Below are positions 42,410 to 49,833 of a stretch of 64,000 bases of DNA, in pieces; position 1 is the stretch's first letter; each line of letters starts with the position of its first letter. This stretch comes from Streptomyces sp. NBC_00554 (GTDB taxonomy: Bacteria; Actinomycetota; Actinomycetes; Streptomycetales; Streptomycetaceae): positions 620,001 to 684,000 of the forward strand of contig NZ_CP107799.1 of assembly GCF_041431135.1 (NCBI RefSeq). The letters run 5' to 3'. The notes under the pieces were generated by a model, which saw nothing but the letters and a program-made list of their open reading frames with translations, ran no database searches and had not been told where the DNA came from. The translations under genes and the position numbers were made by a program.

Positions 42410-42719
42410 GGGCTCCCCCTGAGGCAAGGCCGGACGGGACGAACTACGGGCCAACGCGGAGCGTGATCCCGTGTGGTCACTGTACGCCCACAAGCGTATC
42501 GATCACTTTCGTTCAATACGATCGCCCGAGCTCCGGCCACCTGCGACCAGCACACCGAGGGGCTCTTCGGACGCCACGGGCCGAGGGCCGCCGCGAAATC
42601 CGCATCCGGCCCCGGCACGGCCCGCCGTGCGACTCACCAAAGCCCGCGCGACAGTCGTACAACGTGAAGAATGGGCAACGAGGGGGTAAGACCACCTTCG
42701 GGGAGCGGAGAGGGTCGCG
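42410..42719. other. Intergenic region between the regulator and the SpoIIE-type gene
   Basis: This 310-base stretch contains an A/T-richer segment (42491-42520) with GCGTATCGATC (42494-42504), shared in reverse with the PL8 operator region, and TTCAATACG (42512-42520). These are likely the regulator's own promoter and an autoregulatory site. The rest, up to GGAGAGGG before GTG 42720, shows no gene, repeat or strong hairpin. Confidence 0.5.
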
Positions 42720-45182
42720 GTGGGTTCGAGCAAGGAACGGGACGTGCCGGCCCGGCAGCGCTTCGACATGGCGGACGCCGTGCCACTGCTCCTCGATGCC
42801 CGTATGGCGGTGACCAGCTGGACCGCCGACGCCGAACGGCTGCTGGGGTACCCGGCGGGCGAGGTGCTGGGACGGCCCGCGGCCGACCTGCTGATTCCCG
42901 AGGACGCGGCGCGCATCCCCGACCTGGCCGATCGGTGCCACGAAGACGGCGGCTGGGTCGGGCTGCTGTCCGCGCAGCACCGGGACGGGCACACGCTCAA
43001 GCTGATGGTGCGTGTCGTCCCCCTGCGGGCGACCGGGGCCCCGGTCCGCTCCGTGGTGCTGCTCGCCGAGCTGGCCGACGGCCCCGGGTGGCACATGAGC
43101 CGGTCGGTCCTTGAGCGGATCACCTCGCGTTCCCCGGTGGGCATCGCGATCGTGGACCCGGACCTGCGGTACGTCTGGTCGAACGCCGCGCTGGAGCAGT
43201 TCGGCGGGGGCCCGCCCGAGCAGCGGCTGGGACGGCGGCTCGCCGACATCCAGCCCGGCCTCGACGCCGAGCGGATCGAGGCGCAGATGCTCCGGGTGCT
43301 GGAGACCGGCGACCCGGTGGTCGCGTACGAGCACGTGGGCCGCCTACGCTCCGCGCCGCACCGCGAGACGTCCCACGCCATGTCGTTCATCCGTCTGGAG
43401 GACGACCACGGCCATCCGATCGGTGTGTACTACACCGTCGTCGACATCGGCGAGAGCTACCGCGCCCGGCGGCGGCTCGCCCTGCTCGACCGGGCAGGCG
43501 AGCACATCGGCCGCAGCCTGGACGTCATGCAGACCGCGCAGGAACTGGCCGATGTCGCCGTGCCGGGGCTGGCCGACTTCGTCGCGGTCGACCTGCTGGA
43601 GTCCGTGCTCAAGGGAGGCGAGCCGGCGCCCGGTCCACGGAGCGACGCGGACGCGGTGCCGTTGCGTCGCGCCGGGCACCAGTCGGTGCAGGGCGGGGTC
43701 CCCGAAACCGCCGTCGGGATCGGCGATGTGGCGTCCTACGTGGCCGGGTCTCCCCCGATCAGATCTCTCACCGACGGCGAGTCCTGGCGAGAGGAACGGC
43801 TGGACCCGCTGGCCAAGGAGTGGACCACGGGTACCCCCGGGAGCCGGGCCGCCTCCTTCCTCGATCTCGGGCTGCACAGCGTGATGATCGTGCCCGTCCG
43901 GGCCCGCGGCGTCACCCTGGGCATCACCACGTTCTTCCGGCGCAGCCGCCAGGACCCCTTCGACGAGGACGATCTGAGCCTGGCCGAGGAGTTCGTGGGC
44001 CGGGCCGCCCTCTGCGTCGACAACGCCCGCCGGTACACCCGCGAGCGCGACGCGGCCCTGATCCTCCAGCGCAACCTCCTCCCCCACCGCTTCCCCGACC
44101 AGGACGCGGTGGAGGTCGCCGCCGTCTACCGGCCCGCCGACGAACTGACCGGTCTCGCCGGGGACTGGTACGACGTGATTCCCCTGTCCGGAGCCCGGGT
44201 CGCCCTGGTGGTGGGCGAGGTCGCCGGTCACGGTATCGACGGCGCCGCGGCCATGGGGCGGCTGCGGTCCGCCGTACAGACCCTCGCCGACCTGGACCTG
44301 ACCCCGGAGGAAGTGCTCGCCCACCTCGACGACGTGGTCAGCCGCGCCGCCCGGGAGGAGGGCACCGGAGCCGACGACCGTACGAGCGGGATGCAGGCGG
44401 TCGGCGCCAGCTGTCTGTACGTGGTGTACGACCCGGTGAGCGGGCAGTGCTCCATGGCGGGCGCGGGCCATCCCGCGCCCGCGATCGTCGATCCCGACGG
44501 CACCGTCACGTTCGCCGACCTCCCGCACGGTCCCCCGCTCGGGGTGGGCGGCCTGCCCTTCGAGTCGCTCGAGTTGAATCTCGCGGAGGGCAGTGTGCTG
44601 GCGCTGCACACCGACGGTCTCATCGCCACACCCCGTACGGGACGGGACCCGGAGGCCGGCAGGGAGCGCCTGCGCCGCGCGCTGGAGGCGCACGGGCAGC
44701 CGCTGGACGGACTGTGCCGCCGCATCGTGGACGATCTCGTGCCGACGCGGCCCTACGACGACGTGGCACTGCTGCTGGCCCGTACCCGTCGGCTGGGTGC
44801 CCAGCAGGTCGCGACCTGGGACCTGCCCATCGACCCGGCCGTCGTCGCCGAGGCCCGCAAGTCGAGCACGCAGCAGCTGCACACCTGGGGCCTGGACGAG
44901 CTGGCCTTCACCACCGAGCTGGTCGTCAGTGAACTCGTCACCAACGCCATCCGGCACGCCTCCGGCCCCATCCGGCTGCGGCTGATCACCGATCAGGCCC
45001 TGATCTGCGAGGTCTTCGACGGCGGCGCGACCGCCCCGCACCTGCGCCATCCCAAGACGACCGACGAGGGGGGCCGCGGGCTGTTCCTGATCTCCCAGTT
45101 CACCCAGCGCTGGGGCACCCGCTACACCTCCGAGGGCAAGATCATCTGGGCCGAGCAGTCCCTCACGGATCCGGCGGTCTGA
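42720..45182 (+). CDS. PAS-PAS-GAF-SpoIIE phosphatase with C-terminal HATPase (anti-sigma-network regulator)
   Basis: The 820-residue cytoplasmic protein has PAS domains at about 15-118 and 128-245, a GAF domain at about 265-440, an SpoIIE/PP2C phosphatase at about 460-690 and a histidine-kinase-like ATPase of the anti-sigma type at about 700-815 (ELVVSELVTNAIRHASG, DEGGRGLFLISQFTQRWG). Such proteins dephosphorylate anti-sigma-factor antagonists in response to small molecules or light/redox signals. One metal-site residue differs from the usual VGDV pattern: it reads VVGEVAGHGIDG (Asp to Glu at about residue 500). GDWYDV and the final YDDVALLLAR are present. A strong terminator follows. Confidence 0.9.
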   Translation: MGSSKERDVPARQRFDMADAVPLLLDARMAVTSWTADAERLLGYPAGEVLGRPAADLLIPEDAARIPDLADRCHEDGGWVGLLSAQHRDGHTLKLMVRVVPLRATGAPVRSVVLLAELADGPGWHMSRSVLERITSRSPVGIAIVDPDLRYVWSNAALEQFGGGPPEQRLGRRLADIQPGLDAERIEAQMLRVLETGDPVVAYEHVGRLRSAPHRETSHAMSFIRLEDDHGHPIGVYYTVVDIGESYRARRRLALLDRAGEHIGRSLDVMQTAQELADVAVPGLADFVAVDLLESVLKGGEPAPGPRSDADAVPLRRAGHQSVQGGVPETAVGIGDVASYVAGSPPIRSLTDGESWREERLDPLAKEWTTGTPGSRAASFLDLGLHSVMIVPVRARGVTLGITTFFRRSRQDPFDEDDLSLAEEFVGRAALCVDNARRYTRERDAALILQRNLLPHRFPDQDAVEVAAVYRPADELTGLAGDWYDVIPLSGARVALVVGEVAGHGIDGAAAMGRLRSAVQTLADLDLTPEEVLAHLDDVVSRAAREEGTGADDRTSGMQAVGASCLYVVYDPVSGQCSMAGAGHPAPAIVDPDGTVTFADLPHGPPLGVGGLPFESLELNLAEGSVLALHTDGLIATPRTGRDPEAGRERLRRALEAHGQPLDGLCRRIVDDLVPTRPYDDVALLLARTRRLGAQQVATWDLPIDPAVVAEARKSSTQQLHTWGLDELAFTTELVVSELVTNAIRHASGPIRLRLITDQALICEVFDGGATAPHLRHPKTTDEGGRGLFLISQFTQRWGTRYTSEGKIIWAEQSLTDPAV

Positions 45183-45190
45183 CGTACGCG

Positions 45191-45222
45191 GGGTGGGGCC
45201 GTTCCGCCGAACGGCCCCACCC
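45191..45222. terminator. Hairpin terminator between convergent SpoIIE-type and SCO5389-family genes
   Basis: GGGTGGGGCCGTTC (45191-45204) and GAACGGCCCCACCC (45209-45222) pair perfectly over 14 bp with a 4-base loop. It lies 8 bases after the SpoIIE gene stop and 18 bases before the convergent stop, so it can end both transcripts. Confidence 0.85.
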
Positions 45223-45240
45223 GCATCTGTCGGCTCAGGC

Positions 45241-45633
45241 TCAGCAGTCGCGGAATTCGGGCGACTGGTTGAGGATCTGCGAGCGCAGCGAGGTGAACCG
45301 GGTGTGGGTCTCGCCGCCCTGTGCCTCGGGGCGGAAGACGGCGACGCGGTGGCAGTTCATGAAGGCGAGGGTGACGCCGAAGTGCCTCTCCAGGCTGGAG
45401 CGGATCGCGTCGCTGGCCAGCGCCCGCAGCAGCTGGCCACGCTCCTTCTCCGAGGGCGGCGGGGTGTGGTTGTCGGCGAACTCCCGTGCGCCGTCACGCA
45501 GTTCGCCGACCAAGGCGGCGATGAGGTCGTAGGCGTAAGGCAGGGAGGTTCGGACGGTTTCCACGAAGTCCTGTTCGCGGACCTGACCGCGTTCGGCTTC
45601 GGCGAGCAGCTTCGGGGAGACGTCGAGTGACAT
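45241..45633 (-). CDS. SCO5389 family protein
   Basis: The 130-residue soluble protein begins MSLDVSPKLLAEAERGQV and ends LNQSPEFRDC. The segments RTSLPYAYDLIAALVGEL, FADNHTPPPSEKERGQLLRA and FGVTLAFMNCHRVAVF match the streptomycete SCO5389 family as I recall it. The function is unknown. Two cysteines occur, in NCHR and the C-terminal RDC. It is the last gene of a probable zinc-responsive operon (bL32, ATPase, small ORF). Confidence 0.78.
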   Translation of the reverse strand: MSLDVSPKLLAEAERGQVREQDFVETVRTSLPYAYDLIAALVGELRDGAREFADNHTPPPSEKERGQLLRALASDAIRSSLERHFGVTLAFMNCHRVAVFRPEAQGGETHTRFTSLRSQILNQSPEFRDC

Positions 45634-45651
45634 GAAAGGGCAGTCCTGTCG

Positions 45652-45771
45652 CTAGCTGGTTCGGGTGGTGCGCGGTGGTGCGTCGGCTGTGTACGGCCGC
45701 GTCTTCGGCTGCGCACAGCCGCGCCGACGGCGGGCCGCAGCCGCCTCGTCGGCCGTGTCGTGGTCGCTCAT
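45652..45771 (-). CDS. Small basic ORF (39 aa) coupled to the ATPase gene
   Basis: A 39-codon frame starts at ATG 45771, overlapping the ATPase stop by 4 bases (ATGA), and ends at TAG 45652-45654, 18 bases before the SCO5389-family start. The product is Ala/Arg-rich with one cysteine (AAAARRRRGCAQPKTRPY). The coupling and spacing suggest it is translated, but the composition is low-complexity and I recognise no family. It may instead be a spacer that keeps ribosomes moving between two genes. Confidence 0.4.
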   Translation of the reverse strand: MSDHDTADEAAAARRRRGCAQPKTRPYTADAPPRTTRTS

Positions 45772-46730
45772 GCGGGGTTCGGTGCGAAGGCTGCCGGGCC
45801 GTGCCGGAAGCCGGGGTCGATCTGCGCGGAGAGGTCGCTGCCGGTGGCCCGGTCGGCCCAGGCGGCGGCGTTGCGGAGGTGGAAGTCGACGGCATGTGCC
45901 TGGAAGGCCGTCCAGTCCTTCGTACGGGCGTCCAGTGCGGTCCGCAGCTGGCTCAGGGCGTGGCGGTTGTGCGGTTCCAAGTCGCCCTGTGGACGGCCCT
46001 GTTCGCGTGCCCGTACCCAGGAGGAGTGCTGAAAGTACGTCAGGAGGTCGTCGCCGACGTGCTCCTTGAGGAAGAGAACGTCGTCCTCGCAGGTGACCTT
46101 GTTGCCGATCACCGCGATCGGGATCCCGAACTCCTCGGCGTGGTCGCGGTATTGGCGGTACACCGAGACACCCTTGCGGGTGGGCTCGGCGACCAGGAAG
46201 GTCATGTCGAACCGGGTGAACAGGCCCGAGGCGAAGGCGTCCGCGCCGGCGGTCATGTCGACGACGACGTACTCACCGGGCCCGTCGACGAGATGGTTGA
46301 GGTACAGCTCGACGGCTCCGAGCTTGGAGTGGTAGCAGGCCACTCCGAGATCGCTCTCGTCGAACTCGCCGGTGACCATCAGGGGTACGCCGTCCACGTC
46401 CTGGATGTGGTGGGAGTGCACGGCGTCGTCGCCAAGGAGCCTCAGCAGACGCGAACCCCGTCCCGGCGGGGTGGTCTTGACCATGGCCTCGCGTGAGGTG
46501 ATGCGCGGATTGTCACCCCGCAAGAAGTCCTTGATCTCGCCCAGCCGTGCGCTGAGGGGCGCGGCGGTGAAGGATTCGTCGTCGCCGAGACCGAGGGCCT
46601 GGGCCAGATGCTGGTTGATGTCGCCGTCGATGGCGACGAGAGGCGCTCCGGAGTGCGCGAGGTGGCGGGAGAAGAGGGCCGACAGCGTGGTCTTGCCGCT
46701 GCCGCCCTTCCCGACGAAGGCAGCGCGCAC
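45768..46730 (-). CDS. MinD/ParA/CooC-like P-loop ATPase
   Basis: The 320-residue protein has a deviant Walker A motif VGKGGSGKTTLSALF at the very N-terminus, switch I VAIDGDINQHLAQALG, switch II VVVDMTAGADAFASGLFTRF and the adenine-side VIGNKV. This is the SIMIBI ATPase layout; CooC-type members load metals into enzymes. GTG 46730 starts 1 base after the bL32 stop, with a G-run as ribosome site. It is thus in an operon with the cysteine-free bL32 under a Zur-like box, which suggests a metallochaperone or zinc-starvation role. This is inferred from context. Confidence 0.82.
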   Translation of the reverse strand: MRAAFVGKGGSGKTTLSALFSRHLAHSGAPLVAIDGDINQHLAQALGLGDDESFTAAPLSARLGEIKDFLRGDNPRITSREAMVKTTPPGRGSRLLRLLGDDAVHSHHIQDVDGVPLMVTGEFDESDLGVACYHSKLGAVELYLNHLVDGPGEYVVVDMTAGADAFASGLFTRFDMTFLVAEPTRKGVSVYRQYRDHAEEFGIPIAVIGNKVTCEDDVLFLKEHVGDDLLTYFQHSSWVRAREQGRPQGDLEPHNRHALSQLRTALDARTKDWTAFQAHAVDFHLRNAAAWADRATGSDLSAQIDPGFRHGPAAFAPNPA

Positions 46731-46731
46731 G

Positions 46732-46902
46732 TCAGCCCCCCGGGCGCAGCAGCCCGCGCTCGTACGCCTTGGCGAGTCGCTGCGGTACGAGGTGGGACGA
46801 GCCGTCCACGGTGACGGTGACGAGTTGCACGGGGGCCGCTTTCCACTGGGCGCGGCGGTGGCGGGTGTTGCTGCGGGACATCTTCCGCTTGGGGACGGCC
46901 AT
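46732..46902 (-). CDS. rpmF: 50S ribosomal protein bL32, cysteine-free paralogue
   Basis: A 56-codon frame from ATG 46902 (AGGAG 6 bases upstream) begins [20 protein letters not shown], the unmistakable bL32 N-terminus. The four zinc-binding cysteines of the usual form are absent: the C-terminal half reads [20 protein letters not shown]. Cysteine-free paralogues of ribosomal proteins replace zinc-containing ones when zinc is scarce and are usually repressed by Zur. It is too short for many gene finders. It is the first gene of a four-gene leftward operon. Confidence 0.88.
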   Translation of the reverse strand: MAVPKRKMSRSNTRHRRAQWKAAPVQLVTVTVDGSSHLVPQRLAKAYERGLLRPGG

Positions 46903-46943
46903 GTCGGTCTCCTGTGGTGGGTGGGCTGGCGAAGCTCACGCTA

Positions 46944-46966
46944 TATGAAAATGGATCCCATTACCA
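46944..46966 (-). promoter_or_regulatory. Candidate Zur box upstream of cysteine-free bL32
   Basis: TGAAAATGGATCCCA (46946-46960) agrees with the actinobacterial Zur consensus TGAAAATGATTTTCA at 11 of 15 positions. It lies in a local palindrome AATGG-ATC-CCATT (46950-46962). It is 42 bases upstream of the bL32 start, a position suited to repression. The A/T-rich TATATGAAAATGG also stands out against the genome background. Confidence 0.6.
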
Positions 46967-47245
46967 AGCTGGGCTCGCTCGGCATGGCGCCACTTGTCGG
47001 CCCGCTACAACTCCGGCATTCCGACGGCGGTTTGCCGCGACCGGTTTGTTGGTTAGGGTGACAAGTGAGGTCGGACACGACGGGGGGCTCGCGTTGGATC
47101 GCCTGGCCGGGACGGACCGGGAAATCGGCCAAGACCAGTACGTGCCAGGGCGCCTGCAGGGCGACGACGTAATCCCGCAACGCCCGACGCTGCGTACGGC
47201 AGGCAAGAAGGTCACTACCGCAGGTCGACCGGACGCGGTGGGCGT
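46967..47245. other. Intergenic region between the bL32 operon and the PAP2 gene
   Basis: This stretch is part of a 343-base gap between divergent genes. Apart from the Zur-like box at its left edge and a T-rich segment near 47045 (TTTGTTGGTTAGGGTGAC) that could be promoter DNA for the PAP2 gene, I see no gene, long repeat or strong hairpin. Confidence 0.45.
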
Positions 47246-47932
47246 GTGACCGGCCGGCCGGCGCCCGCGACGCTGCCCCCATCGCTGCGCGCGTGGCTCG
47301 GGCTGATCGCGGCCCTGGCCGCGCTGGTGGTCATCGTGCTCGGGGTCCTGTACGCCGGTCACAGCGAGCCCGGCAGGGTGGACAGGTGGATCATCGACCC
47401 GACGGCGGACAGTGTGCGGCCGCCCTGGCGACGCGTCGCCCTGGCCACGGACTTCTTGGGAGAGCCCGCCGGAGCGGCGCTGCTGGTCCTGGCCGCCGTG
47501 ACAGGCTGCCTGCTGCTTCGGCGTCCTCGCGCGGCGGTACTCATCGTTGTCGGCGTCAGCATGACCGTAGGGACGGCGACGCTGCTCAAGTCGCTGGTGG
47601 GACGCACCATCCACGGCGACGACAACCTGTCCTACCCGAGCGGGCACACCGCCTTCCTCACCGCGCTCGCCCTCATGGTGGCGCTGCTCGCGACCGCCCG
47701 GCTCGGCCTCGACAGGACGGCCGGCACGCTACTCGTACTCGCCGCGGCGGTGGTTGCCGGAGCCACGATGGGATGGGCGCAGGTCGCCCTGGGCGCGCAC
47801 TACCCGACCGACGTCCTCGGCGGCTGGTGCACCGCGCTGGCGGTGATACCGGCGACCGCGTGGCTGGTCGACCGGACGGCTGACCGGCTGGTCGACCGGA
47901 CGGCCGACGCCGGTCAGCACGAGCGTCGGTGA
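47246..47932 (+). CDS. PAP2 family membrane phosphatase
   Basis: The 228-residue membrane protein has six predicted helices and the PAP2 motifs: KSLVGRT (K-x6-RP-like, with the Pro not conserved), YPSGHTAFLTAL and a late HYPTDVLGGW, in which the His and Asp are catalytic. It probably removes phosphate from lipid phosphates such as undecaprenyl diphosphate. GTG 47246 is the only start near the first helix. The C-terminus contains a duplicated octapeptide. It converges with the aminotransferase gene, 7 bases away. Confidence 0.83.
   Translation: MTGRPAPATLPPSLRAWLGLIAALAALVVIVLGVLYAGHSEPGRVDRWIIDPTADSVRPPWRRVALATDFLGEPAGAALLVLAAVTGCLLLRRPRAAVLIVVGVSMTVGTATLLKSLVGRTIHGDDNLSYPSGHTAFLTALALMVALLATARLGLDRTAGTLLVLAAAVVAGATMGWAQVALGAHYPTDVLGGWCTALAVIPATAWLVDRTADRLVDRTADAGQHERR
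47864..47908 (+). repeat. 24-bp tandem duplication in the PAP2 gene C-terminus
   Basis: CTGGTCGACCGGACGG at 47864 recurs at 47888, so the encoded tail reads VDRTADRLVDRTAD. The duplication lies after the last membrane helix and is probably neutral. Confidence 0.75.
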
Positions 47933-47939
47933 CGTCCCG

Positions 47940-49274
47940 TCACACCAAGCGGCGGAACACGGGCTTCACCGGCCGCCCGGCCAGCCAGGGGGTGGGGTCA
48001 GCGGCGTCCAGTGCCTTCCGGTACACCGCACATGCCTGAGCCACCACATCGACGGTGCGGTCGATGTCGGCGTCGCTGAGCGCGCTGCTCACCACGAACG
48101 ACGGGGCCAGCACCCCGCCCGCGAGGAGCCTGCGCAGGAACAGGGTGCGGTACTCCTGCGACGGCTGCCCGTTCTCGTCGAGGGTGGCGAAGACCAGGTT
48201 GCTGGCCCGGCCCCGGACGACGATGTGGTCGCCGACGCCCATCCCGGCCGCGGCGTCGCGGACACCGGCGGCCAACCGCTCGCCGAGGGCGTGCAGCCGC
48301 GCGGTGATGCCCTCCTCGACGTAGGTGGTCTGCACGGCCATCGCGGCTGCCAGGGAGTGCGTTTCCGCACCGTGCGTGGTGGACAGCAGGAACACCCGGT
48401 CGCCGGAGTGACGCAGCCCGCCCCGCTCCATCAGTTCGCGGCGTCCGGCCAGCGCGGAGACGGCGAACCCGTTGCCCAACGCCTTGCCGAACGTGGAGAG
48501 GTCGGGGACGACGCCGTACATGCCCTGGGCACCCGCCTCGGACCAGCGGAAGCCGGTGATCATCTCATCGAAGATCAGTACGCAGCCGTGCCGGTCGGCC
48601 AGCTCGCGCAGGCCGGCGAGGTAGCCGGGCGGCGGCTCGGACTGGGTGGCGGGTTCGAGGATCAGGCAGGCGACCTCGTCCTGGTACCGGGAGAGCAGCT
48701 CCTCCGTGGCGGCCAGGTCCCCGTAAGGGAACGCCACGGTGAGCTCGTTGGTCGCCGCCGGAATGCCGGCGGACATCGGCGTGGTGCCGATGAACCAGTC
48801 GTCGACGGAGAAGAACGGATGGTCGGCGCAGATGGCCACCCGCGGGCGCCCGGTGACGGCGCGGGCTAGACGCACCGCGGCGGTGGTGGCGTCGGAGCCG
48901 TTCTTCGCGAACTTCACCATCTCGGCGGTCGGCACCGTGGCCAGGAAGCGTTCCGCAGCTTCGACCTCCACGATGGACGGCCGGACGAAGTTGCTGCCGC
49001 GGTCGAGTTCCCTCCGCACCGCCTCGAGCACGCGCGGGTGGGCGTGGCCGAGGCTCACCGACCGCAGGCCGGAGCCGTACTCGATGTAGCGGTTGCCGTC
49101 GACGTCCCACACGTGGGCACCGCGGCCGTGGCTGATGACCGGAGCCAGGTTCTCGGGGTACTGGTCGTCGCCCTTGGCGTAGGTGTGCGCGCCACCGGGG
49201 ATCAGGGCGTGCAGCCGCTCGTTCGCCATCCGCGAGCGGGGCAGGAGGAGTTCTTGGGTGTCTTCGGTGGGCAC
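47940..49274 (-). CDS. Class III aminotransferase, glutamate-1-semialdehyde aminomutase-like
   Basis: The 444-residue PLP enzyme has the class III pattern: GGAHTYAKGDDQYPENLAPV, SLGHAHPRVLEAVRREL, KNGSDATTAAVRLARAVTG, IFDEMITGFRW and the PLP-lysine region TFGKALGNGFAVSALAG. In exopolysaccharide operons such GSA-like proteins are thought to act on sugar or small-molecule ketones rather than in haem synthesis. GTG 49274 has GAGG 5 bases upstream. It is the last gene of the large leftward EPS operon, 7 bases after the 3,5-epimerase gene. Confidence 0.85.
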   Translation of the reverse strand: MPTEDTQELLLPRSRMANERLHALIPGGAHTYAKGDDQYPENLAPVISHGRGAHVWDVDGNRYIEYGSGLRSVSLGHAHPRVLEAVRRELDRGSNFVRPSIVEVEAAERFLATVPTAEMVKFAKNGSDATTAAVRLARAVTGRPRVAICADHPFFSVDDWFIGTTPMSAGIPAATNELTVAFPYGDLAATEELLSRYQDEVACLILEPATQSEPPPGYLAGLRELADRHGCVLIFDEMITGFRWSEAGAQGMYGVVPDLSTFGKALGNGFAVSALAGRRELMERGGLRHSGDRVFLLSTTHGAETHSLAAAMAVQTTYVEEGITARLHALGERLAAGVRDAAAGMGVGDHIVVRGRASNLVFATLDENGQPSQEYRTLFLRRLLAGGVLAPSFVVSSALSDADIDRTVDVVAQACAVYRKALDAADPTPWLAGRPVKPVFRRLV

Positions 49275-49281
49275 GCCGACC

Positions 49282-49833
49282 TCAACTTTCTTTGTGCTGC
49301 AGGACCTTGGCGAGGCTCGGCGCCTCCCGGTCCCGTTGGGACATCGATGTGACCGGCAGCGGCCAGGGAATGGCGAGCTCCGGGTCGTCGAAGGCGATCG
49401 TCACGTCCTCGGCCGGATCGTGCGGGCGGTCGATCCGGTACGAGGTGTCGGCGGTCTCGGTCAGCGCCTGGAAGCCGTGCGCGCACCCCGCCGGGATGTA
49501 CAGCGTCACCTGTGTCTCGCCGGACAGCTCGAAGAAGGCCCGGCTGCGGTACGTCGGCGAGCCCGGCCGCAGGTCCACGACGACGTCGAAGATCCTCCCG
49601 TACGAGCACCGCACCAGCTTGGCCTCGCCTGCGCCGGAGCGCAGGTGCAGGCCGCGCAACACCCCCCGGACCGAACGGGACAGGCTGTCCTGGATGAAGG
49701 CGTCCGGGTCGAGGCCCACCGAGCGGACCACGTCGGCGTCGAAGGTGCGGCAGAAGAAGCCGCGCTCGTCGGCGTACGGCGTCGGCTCGAACAGGTACGC
49801 GCCGGTGATCTCCGGGACTTCGATCGCCTTCAT
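49282..49833 (-). CDS. dTDP-4-dehydrorhamnose 3,5-epimerase family protein (RmlC-like)
   Basis: The 183-residue cupin has the RmlC motifs GYLFEPTPYADERGFFCR-like N-terminus, the catalytic His in GVLRGLHLR, DVVVDLRPGSPTY and the late YIPAGCAHGFQAL. It epimerises a 4-keto nucleotide sugar. ATG 49833 overlaps the upstream stop by 4 bases. No RmlA/RmlB/RmlD genes are present in the window, so its substrate may be a CDP- or dTDP-keto-sugar made by the neighbouring enzymes. Confidence 0.87.
   Translation of the reverse strand: MKAIEVPEITGAYLFEPTPYADERGFFCRTFDADVVRSVGLDPDAFIQDSLSRSVRGVLRGLHLRSGAGEAKLVRCSYGRIFDVVVDLRPGSPTYRSRAFFELSGETQVTLYIPAGCAHGFQALTETADTSYRIDRPHDPAEDVTIAFDDPELAIPWPLPVTSMSQRDREAPSLAKVLQHKES

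Noticed and set aside
47940..49274. Class III aminotransferase as HemL of haem biosynthesis
   Set aside because: It lies at the end of an exopolysaccharide operon with no other haem genes. The sequence is only GSA-like, so no hemL symbol was assigned.
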